NCBI GenBank assembly: GCA_965223095.1
Contig: OZ244979.1
Location: 2,790,001 to 2,854,000 of the forward strand
Length of the DNA: 64,000 nt
Direction of reading: 5' to 3'
From: J054 sp965223095
GTDB lineage: Bacteria > Pseudomonadota > Gammaproteobacteria > Steroidobacterales > GCA-2729495
Shown here: positions 14,682 through 24,600 of the stretch, piece after piece
Layout: each line of letters opens with the position of its first letter
Numbering within the stretch: the stretch's first letter is position 1
Notes under the pieces: generated by a model
The model's database searches: none
Told to the model about the DNA's origin: nothing
The model's input: the letters and a program-made list of their open reading frames with translations, nothing else
Position numbers and translations under genes: made by a program

Positions 14682-17600
14682 TTATTCCTGCGGTGCCAGG
14701 GCATCAGCGGCTAAAGCGGACGATCCGCCGTTACGTTGCGACGGCACTGAAGTGCATCCCGCAACGTGCACCGCCGCACCGGCCGCGAGGCTCGCGGGTA
14801 AATCGTCTGCAGCCATTGTTGCAACTGTATTTGAAGCCGATGCGTCGGCACCGCAAGCAGGCCGCAAGCTAGGTGCAAGGTCACCGTTTGAGACCGCGAG
14901 GTCGGGTGTCGTAGTCGGTGCTGTTAAGTCCTCCACGTCGATCAGGCCCATCAACTGCGGCCGGTCCGCACTTGTATCCCCGTCGAAGACCAGCTCGTAC
15001 ACGAAGCGCTGACCGTTCCTGCCGTGATGCACCAACACGTATTCCAGGCTTACCAACCGTTCCAGGTGCACCCGCACCTGCGTGTCGGATAACCCTACCG
15101 CCTCGCGCAGTTCCCGGCGGGTAAAGCGCACATCCGCCGCGCGTACCCCTTCACGCTCCCGTTGCTCGTTCACGTAGTCCCGCAGCTGTTGCAGGAGTTT
15201 CCGCGTCGGCGGCGGCAGCTCGTCCAGCGAACGGCCCAGCACCTCGTGCGCAAGTCGATTGGCCAAGGCGATGTCTGCTTTCGTCACCTCAACGTAGTCG
15301 AGCACCTGGCCGTCACGTCGAACGGTTTTGAGCTCGCGCTGATACTGATGCAACAACGCAATGGCATCGATCAGGGTCAGGTACTTTTCATGATCGCGTC
15401 GGGTACGGGTGCGCCGATCCGCGAAGGCCAGTTGTTCGGCATAGGGATTCACCACGGCTAAGGGTTTGAGCAGGCGCTGCGCGTTTTGATGATCGGTGAG
15501 TAACTGTTCGGCGCTCGTGCTTTGCAGTAAGCCCACAAGCGTCCGTGATTCCCGCTGCCGTTGTTGGATCGCCGCGGTCTGTTCGCGACTTTCGTTGATC
15601 GTCAACACCACACACCGGTTCAGCAGCTCTTCATCCAGATCGATGGCCGTGGTCGTTAAGAACAGCATCACCGGGCCTTCGACGCGGTATTCCTCGGTGA
15701 CCAGCTTGCCGGTCTGCGGGTCTTTACCGGTACTCGCGATGGTGAGTTCACCCTGGCTTTGCAGCAGCTTCAGTGCATACGCCGCCTGGCGCACGCCCTC
15801 TTCTTCGGCGATGCCGAGGACTTTGTGTTTGAGATTGGTCTCACCCAGATAGAACAGGCTTTGCCCCGTCATCGCCGAGTACTGCACCCGGTCCTCGACC
15901 GGGATAAACCGCAGCACCGCGTCCATCAACGCACTCTTGCCCGCCGCACTGGTGCTCTGCACGATGATGGCCAGCGGATGCGCAAGTTTCCGTGACACCG
16001 CGGCCAGGTACCCCACCAACGCATTCTCAGGTTCCCCGACCAGACCGGCCGATGCGAAGTCATCGATAATTCGGCGTGTTAGGTTCGGGTCGCGGAGTAA
16101 TTCAAGCGCGCGGGCGCGTTCGTCTTCATCCAGTGTGTAGGCCGTCGGTTCGGTGGGTTTCAGAGCCTCTTGGATGGCGTTGTCCTGCAAGCCTTCCAGT
16201 TGCAACAGCAACTGGCCCAGGTCGCGCTGGATCACCGCCTCTTCCACGCCGCACTCGACAGCGGCGAGTTTGGCAAAGGCCTGGCGATGCTTGCTGCTGT
16301 ACAGATCGAAGGTGTCCACGTGGACCGCTTCATCCAGCTGCAGCAGCACGTTCACCTTGAGCACCTCGTAGCTGGTGTTCTTTTGCAGACCACGTACTCG
16401 GTAACGACGCGGACCAAAGGCCAACGTCACTTCGTGCTCACTCACCTGCGGTTCAACCGCATCCACCGGCGTCGGCGGCACCGCTTGCGCGGGCAACAAC
16501 TCAGAAGGGTTTTCAGCGGCTAAAGCAGGATGGTCATCCGCGTTGTTGCCGGGCTTTTCTTCTTTAGCTGCTACCGACACAGCTTCCGGTTTGTTGCTGA
16601 TCGTTTCGCGTGCCGGTGCGGCACCGCCACCTAGCCATTCGGCACTGCGGATCACCACGCCCAGGCTTTTTCTGGCCGGCTGCACCTCACAGGCGTACTG
16701 GTTCGCGTCCATCCCCTTCGGGAACAGCACACGGTAGCAACCCAAGCCTTCCGCCTGCAGTTTTTTAGCCAGCTTTGCTGCGGCCTGATTGCCCGCTTTA
16801 TCCCGGTCATAGGCAATGAGCACACGTTGCACGCCACAGACCTTGAACGCATCCAGGTGTTCATCCGTGAACCCACCCACGCCGAAGCTCGCCGTGACGT
16901 TTTTATAGCCTGCGGACCAGAACGTCAGCGCATCGATCAACGATTCACACAGGATGACTTCAGTTTGATCTTGCAGGCCATCGAGATTGAACACCCCGGC
17001 ATGCGGGCCCGGCAGGTACAGGTGCAGCGGCGTGCCCTTGCGCAGGTTCGGCGTGATCTTGCGCCCATACAGCTCGACCACCTCGCCGGACTCGTTCAGC
17101 ACCGGGATCACGAGCGAACCGTTAAAGTGCTCGTGGCCGGACGGGCGCACCACACCGAGCTCTTGCAAGCGATTTCGGATCGCCGCCCCGGCCTTCACCT
17201 GTTTGGGTGGCAACCGATAACCCAACGTGCGATTGGCAAAGCCGAGCTTGAACGTGTCGATCAGGGCCGGGTCGTCCAGGCCACGGGATTTAAGATACTT
17301 AAGTGCCTCGGGGCTTTGCTTGAGCGTGCGGTGGTAAAAATCCACCACCCGAGCCAGCAACGGTGCATCGGCCAGCTCGGCATCCAGATCGCCGGCCAGG
17401 TGCCGCTTCGTCGAGTACGTAGCGACCTTATCCTTTTTGCCCGCCGTTGGCGCAGCTAAAGCAGAACCGGCCTGCAACAGCTCAACCGCATGCCGGAACG
17501 ACACGCCCTGGCTTTGCATCACCCAGTCGATGGCTGTGCCACCCGTCTGGCAGGCACCTAAGCAGTGCCAGAGGTTTTTCGCAGGCGTCACCACCAGGCT

Positions 17601-17744
17601 GGGCTCGTGATCGTCGTGGAACGGGCACAGCCCGATTCGATCCGCGCCGTGGGCTTTAAGCGTCACCCCGGCCGATTCGACCAGAGCCACCAGGTCCGTC
17701 GCCGCTTTCAGCCGCTCAAGCTCAGATTTTGGGATTCGTGCCAT
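14682..17744 (-). CDS. Primase-helicase-like replication protein (copy 2)
   Basis: Same 1020-residue translation as the copy at 8585-11647: CHC2 finger, Toprim, P-loop ATPase and wHTH regions all intact. It sits between the duplicate HTH gene, transcribed divergently, and the duplicate recombinase, read in the same direction. Confidence 0.85.
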   Translation of the reverse strand: MARIPKSELERLKAATDLVALVESAGVTLKAHGADRIGLCPFHDDHEPSLVVTPAKNLWHCLGACQTGGTAIDWVMQSQGVSFRHAVELLQAGSALAAPTAGKKDKVATYSTKRHLAGDLDAELADAPLLARVVDFYHRTLKQSPEALKYLKSRGLDDPALIDTFKLGFANRTLGYRLPPKQVKAGAAIRNRLQELGVVRPSGHEHFNGSLVIPVLNESGEVVELYGRKITPNLRKGTPLHLYLPGPHAGVFNLDGLQDQTEVILCESLIDALTFWSAGYKNVTASFGVGGFTDEHLDAFKVCGVQRVLIAYDRDKAGNQAAAKLAKKLQAEGLGCYRVLFPKGMDANQYACEVQPARKSLGVVIRSAEWLGGGAAPARETISNKPEAVSVAAKEEKPGNNADDHPALAAENPSELLPAQAVPPTPVDAVEPQVSEHEVTLAFGPRRYRVRGLQKNTSYEVLKVNVLLQLDEAVHVDTFDLYSSKHRQAFAKLAAVECGVEEAVIQRDLGQLLLQLEGLQDNAIQEALKPTEPTAYTLDEDERARALELLRDPNLTRRIIDDFASAGLVGEPENALVGYLAAVSRKLAHPLAIIVQSTSAAGKSALMDAVLRFIPVEDRVQYSAMTGQSLFYLGETNLKHKVLGIAEEEGVRQAAYALKLLQSQGELTIASTGKDPQTGKLVTEEYRVEGPVMLFLTTTAIDLDEELLNRCVVLTINESREQTAAIQQRQRESRTLVGLLQSTSAEQLLTDHQNAQRLLKPLAVVNPYAEQLAFADRRTRTRRDHEKYLTLIDAIALLHQYQRELKTVRRDGQVLDYVEVTKADIALANRLAHEVLGRSLDELPPPTRKLLQQLRDYVNEQREREGVRAADVRFTRRELREAVGLSDTQVRVHLERLVSLEYVLVHHGRNGQRFVYELVFDGDTSADRPQLMGLIDVEDLTAPTTTPDLAVSNGDLAPSLRPACGADASASNTVATMAADDLPASLAAGAAVHVAGCTSVPSQRNGGSSALAADALAPQE

Positions 17745-17801
17745 AAACCACCCCTGCCGCTAAAACCTGTCAAGACCCTAAAGCAAAAAATAACTCGGTT
17801 G

Positions 17802-17813
17802 CAGAGTACTCTG
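17802..17813. promoter_or_regulatory. 12-bp palindrome in divergent promoter region (copy 2)
   Basis: The same CAGAGTACTCTG palindrome between the second primase (17744) and second HTH gene (17860). Confidence 0.5.
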
Positions 17814-17859
17814 TTTACGAGTATTGTCAACTCCGTTCACGCAACCCGGAGATATGCTC

Positions 17860-18252
17860 ATGGCGTCTTTACTGCACAGGATCACCGCGGTGACGCCCCA
17901 GGACGAACGTTTCTATCAGGCATTGGGACAACGCCTGGCCAGCCATCGCAAGGCTGCAGGGCTGACCCAAGTGGTACTCGCCGAACGCCTCGGCGTCTCC
18001 CAGCAGACCCTCGCCCACTACGAGGGCGGGAGGTTGAGGATTTCAGTCGCGATGCTGACCGCAGCGGCTAAAGAACTCGGCGCGGCTGTCGAGGAACTGC
18101 TCGGCCAGGCGGCTAAAAAGGGCAACGGCAAACGCGGGCCGGCGCCAAAGTTACAACGCCAGATCGATCAGATCAGGCAGTTACCGAGATCGCGGCAGCG
18201 GTTTGTGATGGATATGCTGGATACCGTCATCAGGCAGGAAAGTGGGGGGTGA
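17860..18252 (+). CDS. HTH (Xre/Cro-type) regulator of the element (copy 2)
   Basis: Same translation as the copy at 11763-12155, with the same GGAG ribosome site. It ends 15 bases before the convergent immunity F gene stops, so the element's right boundary must lie in this very short gap or within the cassette. Confidence 0.85.
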   Translation: MASLLHRITAVTPQDERFYQALGQRLASHRKAAGLTQVVLAERLGVSQQTLAHYEGGRLRISVAMLTAAAKELGAAVEELLGQAAKKGNGKRGPAPKLQRQIDQIRQLPRSRQRFVMDMLDTVIRQESGG

Positions 18253-18267
18253 TTCAGCTAATTAGGA

Positions 18268-18675
18268 TTACTCGTCGATACTCATTTCAAGTAACAACAG
18301 ATACGAAGGCTCATTGATCTTAGGCACCTGAAAAGAATGTGCTTTGAGGCTCTGTATTGCAGATCTAATAATCCGCTCATTCGGAAAAAACCGGACGACA
18401 GAAATACTCTCTGCTTTACCTTCATCGCTAATGGTAAACCGAAGCAAAGCACAAAAGTACTCGTCGCCTGCTCGTACAACACTACCACCTGCTATAACTG
18501 GCGCATCTTGGATTACTAGATCGCGCGTCTTACTAACTACGCCCCACTCCGAATCCAGGACACAACAGCTCTTACCATCATGATCTAGAGGGTCTGCGTA
18601 ACCGACCACCGCGAATCCGGTAGCCAAGACGAAAACAATACCCTTCAATATCATCAGCCCGTCAGCAAGCATCAT
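18268..18675 (-). CDS. Immunity F, TonB-C-terminal-like periplasmic protein (copy 2)
   Basis: Same translation as copy 1. The start ATG (18673-18675) lies inside the last codons of the full-length rhs gene (ATGATGCTTGCTGA), so it is translationally coupled to the expressed toxin. This makes it the functional immunity gene for the currently attached HEIGH tip. A longer frame up to 18786 exists but would skip the signal-peptide start. Confidence 0.65.
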   Translation of the reverse strand: MMLADGLMILKGIVFVLATGFAVVGYADPLDHDGKSCCVLDSEWGVVSKTRDLVIQDAPVIAGGSVVRAGDEYFCALLRFTISDEGKAESISVVRFFPNERIIRSAIQSLKAHSFQVPKINEPSYLLLLEMSIDE

Positions 18676-21600
18676 TCTCAGCGAAATAGCTGCATCGCCT
18701 TGGTAATTGTTTGTATTGCCGGAATACGTTTTCATATTTTTGGACAGTTTGGATTTCATTGATTCTTGATGCATTGAAGCCTCCAACTGTCAACGGTTTA
18801 AGCACATGGCCAATTTCGTGCGCAAATTGCGTACCCAAAGTAGCGCTATTAAGACCATCTCCCGGGATACGGGTTCCCGTCGCGATGTAACTAGTTAGAT
18901 CGGTTGTATAAAAAATTTGGCGGCCAACATCGTCGGTATAAAACCAAAGATCAGAATTATCGGTCAGGATCACGTCGATTTTTCCATTTGCAGCAACGTC
19001 TGCTCGAAGTTGATCACCAATCGGGGAGTCCAATACTTCCCCAAGTGCGCGTTTAGTCGCTGCTGGAAACTCCGACGATGTCTGTGAATGCAAATCACCA
19101 TCGAAATGCTGGAAATGTTCATTTACATCCTGCGATAGACGGCTATCACGTGCCGCCTGAGCCCCACTCGCCACCGCCGCCGCAAACGCCGCATAGGCCG
19201 CCCCATTTGCAAACTTCCCACCCCCAAGTTTACTCGCCGTGCCACCCACCAGTGCCGTCTTCAACAAACTGCGATGTGAAAATTTCCCCGGCTTGCCACC
19301 AATCCACGGCGACAACGCCGTCCCGGCAAAGCCGCCCAAAAACCCATCCTTAAACTCACCCCCGCTGGCCGCGTTCGCCACACCCGACATCAAACCCGCC
19401 GTGGTCGACTTGGCCACCAACAGCACCGGACTCCTAAAGCTGACCGGACCCATCGAAGCTAAGGCATAGGAGGTGACCCCAGCAATAAACCCGGATGTTA
19501 GCGCATATCCTAAGTTGCCAGTTTCTTTATACGCAACGATTGCTGCTGTTATTCCCACGGCAACTGCCGCGGCTACTTTGCCGCCTATAGCATAGGCAAC
19601 TATCCCCACGATTGCCGTAATAAAATGCCCGCTCGGATCCGAGTAACTCAGCGGGTTATTGCCCACATAGGCATACCGATCCCAGCCCTGGGTGCTATAA
19701 GGGAACTGCACCACCACATCCGCCGATAAGAAGCGGCCAATCAGCGGATCATAAATCCGCCCATTCATGTGAATCAGGCCCAAGCGGTCCAGATGCTCAT
19801 GGTCGGTGAAGCCGCGGGCGAACCAGTCTAACGACAGGGTGTCCAAGAACGGCGGCGACACGCTGCCCGCGGCATCCCAACTTTGCGGGTCCCGGCGTTT
19901 ACCCCACGGGTCATAGCTGAGGCGTTGCACGATCAGGTTATTGCCATCGGTGATGGCAGTGACCGAACCCAGATAATCGCTGTGTAAATAATCATCCCGA
20001 CTGTTGCCATTGTCCCACTCGGTATGAATGGCAATACGCCGGCCCTCGGCAAAGATGTAGTGCCGAAACTCCACCGCCGTCGTGGAGTCTTTACTGATCT
20101 GCTCAAACTCCGCCCCCAGGTACAGCGTGGTGACCGACTCTGGCGTGCCGTTATCGTCATAGTCCTGCACATGACTAAACCGGCCGCGATCCGGGCCATA
20201 GCGGAACTCGCTGAGGTTGCCGTTGGTATCGGTAATGCTGGTGGGCTTGTTGTGGCCATTCCAGATCACCGTACGGCCCGCCCCGGTGAGCAGGTTGCCG
20301 TTGTTGTCGTAGCTATAGCTTTGGGTGCTGCCGCCATTGTTCACCTGGGTGACGGCATGCGGGCCGGCGTTCACACCGTATTGATAGCTGCTGACGTTGA
20401 CCCCCGGGCTGACCCGCGCCATGATGCGCCCGGTGGCACTGTAGTGGTTGGTATAAACCACCGGGTTACCGCCCGTCACTGGTGCGGTGACCGTGGAGGT
20501 CTTCAGACGATAGATCGAATCGTAGGTGAACGATTCTTCCAGGGTGGTACTGGTAAAGGCATGATCGATGCGCTGGGTGAGATTGCCGGCAGCATCCCAC
20601 TGATACTGCAGATACTGCACATCGCCAAAGGCTGCCTGGGATGACGTCGCGGCGGTTTGCAACATACGGCCGGTGGCGCGATCGAAGGTCCGGCTAATAT
20701 CGATTCCACCGTGATTGACATGGGTCTGGGTCGCTTGGCCGGCCGCGTTGCGGGCCGTGACCACCCAATGCAGCTTGCCGGTGGCGCTTTCTTCAACCTT
20801 TAGCAGCTCACCGCTGTTGGCACTGTAGGCGTATTCGACCGAATAACGATCGCTGCCGGCAAACGTGCTGGTCGCATCGCCGCTGGTCGCCGGATAGCTG
20901 AGCTGCTGGGTGCGGCCCAAGGTGTCGTGCGCTTGACTGGTCCAGAATTCCTCGCCATCAATGGTGCGCACCAAATGCTCGAGGCGGCCGTAGCTGTCGT
21001 AGTGATATTTTTCGCGGTAATTGATGGGGCCCAGCGGCGCACCATTCTTCTCGGAATAGGGGCCGATAGCTTCAGCAAGCTTACCGATACCGGCGCCAGG
21101 ACCATTGTCATACACCCAGTCAGTGCGTCGCCATAGGCCACTACAGGTGGTTTGCTCGTAGTTATCCCGACGTAGCGTCAGGCGACCCAACAAATCATAC
21201 TTTTGGTAGGTTGTTGCGCCATTGCCGTCGGCCTGCAGCGTCAGCTGGCCCAAGGCGTCGTACTCATAGGCCCAGACACCGGTATTGGGATCATTCATGG
21301 TCGTCTTTTGACCACGACTGTCGTAGGTGATCTTGGTGATATTACCCTCGGCATCTTTAACCCAAGTATTGTTGCCCACGGCATCGTAATCGTAAGTCGA
21401 GACCAGTTGTTGCGTGCCCGATTGGCCATAGACTTCACCCAACTCATGCACCACACGCACGCGATCCATCACGTTGACCACACTGTTGGTGGTGCGCCCA
21501 TAAGCGGTCGTGGTGGTTTCTATATGGCCGGCACCGGCGACATGACCCGCGTCGGTGATTTGGTCGTACACTGTCGTCACGGTGCGACCGCCAGGGGGGA

Positions 21601-24600
21601 AATTTACATCGTTGTAACCGATGGTGTTCTCTGACACATTGCAGGTTGAAGGATTAAGCGGATCCGTGGAAGGTGCCGACTCCCACTGCGCGACGACCCG
21701 ATTAACTGCATCAAACTTCTTAATGTTCCAGCAAGGTGTTTCTGAACTGCGATAGGGCAATGACGTCAGATACTCTCGGCCCAGCGGATCGAATACATGG
21801 GTTACGAAGACATCGCTGCCATTGAAGCTGCGACTCTTCTCAAGCACAGTGCGGCCGAGCTTGTCGTGCTCCGCGGTGGCTCGGGCGCCGTCGTCTCTAA
21901 TGGTTGTTACGCTATAGACTGCATCGCCATCCACGCAGCCAGCCCCGTTACACCAATTGTAGAAATAACTGCTGCCCGCACCGGTTTGCGGTAAGGTCTC
22001 GCGAATGACCCGGCCAAAGTTGTCATAGGCCCAGCTGGTTTCCAAATTGTTCGCGCCGATCAAGGCCGTGCGCACACCGAACTTGTGATCCCAATAGTGC
22101 GTTTCCTGGTGTTGCAGGGCGTTTTGTATGGTGCGTGGAAACTGCTTGGCGCTGTCGTAGGTTGTGGTGGTCGTGCGCGCAGGAATTTGCCGGCCTGTCA
22201 CTGTTTCCGTCTCTATATTACCCACCGCATCGTAGCTATAAACAGTCTTCAACCACTTGCCCGTGGGGTTAGTTGCCGACGTCGCTGAATGCGTCGCTGG
22301 ATTAGGATTCATGTAGTTGAGCGGCTCAACAGTTTCTTCCAATAGGATGCCAGTCGTCGCGTGATACGAGAAGCTCGAGACGCGAGTTAAGGAATTGGCC
22401 GTTACGGTATCTTCATACGGCGTGCGCGTGTGGGTCACCACCGTTGTTTCAAGTCGGCCAATGATCCAGTTGGCCGCATCATTTGTGAAATAGTTCTTGG
22501 TGACGGTGCTGTGTACATTGCCACCGCTACCATCGGTATTGGTGACCGTTACCTGCCAGGGGTTGCCGTAATCGTCATAGTGTTCATAAGTCGCCGTCTT
22601 GATCCGCCAGGGAACTGAGTTGTCAACGAGGGGGTTGGTGGAAAGGGGATATACCTTCTCTGTTGAGGTCATGACATAAGGGAATGTGCTAACTGCTGTT
22701 GGTGGGTCAGCGGTCGTCGTGAATTGATTCGTCGTTTCGCTGATGGTGTCACCAGGCTGAAACTGAACTAATGTGTTCGATAGTGGATCCTGAAGGCAAT
22801 AGACGCTGCCCGGGTCGAGGTCGCAGAGTCCGGCATATACCGTTGCAGAAAATGGCAAGGGCGAGGCTAATTCCACTTCAACTTTTGCCGCGATTCTCGC
22901 GAGATGCACGTTGCCAATAAACGGCCATTCCTGCATGTAGCCGCTTATCGTAAAAATCTCGCTATTGGTGTTCCAGGATTGAATTTCTGAAAAGCCGACA
23001 AATCCGTAGCCCTGTCGATGCACCTTCGCGCCCTTGTATCGATACATGGTTTCTATAACGCCGCCGATACCATCATCCACGGCAAATTTCTTCACAACGG
23101 GCAGGGTGGAACCGAGATCGGCGTATGGAAAGGCTTGTGAATCGGTCTGGCCATCTAGCGTGTCATCATGATCCTCGTATACTTCGGGATCATTAAGGCT
23201 TGTATAGGCGATCTTGGTCATGGCCCCGAGACCGTCTGTCACGGTGTCAAGCAAATCTTTGGCAATACCGCGCTGGTGAAAAACCAAATAGGCTGTCAGT
23301 GCCGCGTTAGGATGAATGATATCTGGAAATCCGTCGCCACCGACATCCACAATTTGTCCCGGGTAAACGTGGGTTGCCGTTTTCCCGGTCTTAACAACAC
23401 CACCGAAGCCCTCACCGTCTGAAATCAAGACATGCCACTGACCAATAGCTCGCTGAAAAGCCATATCAGTGCGGCCATCACCATCATAGTCCAGCGGCAT
23501 GGCGGCGTCGGCCCGCTCGGCATTGAAGGGAAATGTTACTGTTGCGCTGACGCTATCCCAATCTAGACGAACCAGCGCATCCGGGTCGCTATCGTCGACG
23601 GTTTTGTAGGTGTAATTTTGATCTAGGGTCCTTGACCAGGTTTGCTCGTAGGTCCCGCCCTTGTTGATGTATAACTCCCAGGCGTCGGCACGCCTCAACA
23701 GCAAATCGGTAAGACCATCACCGTTGGTATCGATGGTTTGAATTCCGAAAATGTCATCACAGTTGCCGGGCGTATGTTTATAGGCTAGCGAGGGAGTCGC
23801 GGGATCAAAGGAGTAGATTTCAAGCTGGGTTACCCAGGCTGACGGAAGGCCCTCATTATCGTATGAAATATCTGTTCGACAGGCTAACAAGTCGATGATA
23901 TTGTCGTTGTCGAAATGGATTGGGTGCCAGACAACGCCATCTAGTTTTGCGAAGAATGAGTGATCCAGCTGTGACCCTATATCCGGCATGTCACCTGTGA
24001 TGGCCACTTGCTCCAAGCTAGTGCCATCGCTAAGATTGGCTTTAATCTTCTCGTCTTCTTGCCAAACTAAATCGTCGCGGCCGTCGCCATTCACGTCGGC
24101 GCCGATTCCATCAAGCAACGCCGGCGCAGTCATCCAGACATTTGTCGATATCTTGTCAAAACCCGCATGGCCATTACCCGCATCGAAGCCGGCTAAAATC
24201 TCCAAAGGCACCGGCGCGGTGGATTCTTGGTTTCGCTGAATAAGGTCGTGATAGCCATCGCCATTGAAATCGAGTTGAACGAATTCAGCGCCATGCACAA
24301 GATGTTCGACGACGGGTATGGTGGGCGCGCCTTGTTCACGATATGTCTTAACAATCCAAACGCTATCCTGAGGGTCCATATAGGCGACATCTAGCCGCGC
24401 ATCGTTATTGACATCGAGTCGACGTAGAAATTGCCATGTAGGATCGCCCACGTTGTATTGATCCACGCCGTTGGTAAAACCTCGCGAGCCTTCCTGCCAA
24501 TCAAAAGAGGTACTTTCAAGGCATTTATTGGTGGTCCGCTCACACTCAGTTACCGACTGCAATAAGCTGCGCCCAGAAATCGCCGAATAGTCATGCTCCA

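Larger units (their letters stand above)
13104..19200. repeat. 6,097-bp tandem repeat, copy 2
   Basis: The second copy, directly abutting the first. Its right end (19200) is fused in frame to the Rhs core of the full-length gene at the third motif copy (19201-19213), so here tip F is the active C-terminus. Beyond the 13 shared bases the sequence diverges from the repeat (acttcccacc instead of agatgggtgc). The near-perfect identity implies a very recent event or an assembly duplication. Confidence 0.95.

Noticed and set aside
16827..17459. 210-residue plus-strand frame opposite the primase gene (same at 10730-11362)
   Set aside because: It is the complement of the well-supported primase coding region, with no ribosome site and low-complexity Arg/His composition.
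7007..19213. Repeated short motif as a CRISPR-like array
   Set aside because: Only seven copies, spaced by whole genes and encoding a conserved peptide; no spacers or cas genes.
20024..20644. 206-residue plus-strand frame inside rhs
   Set aside because: Antisense shadow of the YD-repeat region; the repetitive codons of the real gene produce long open complements.
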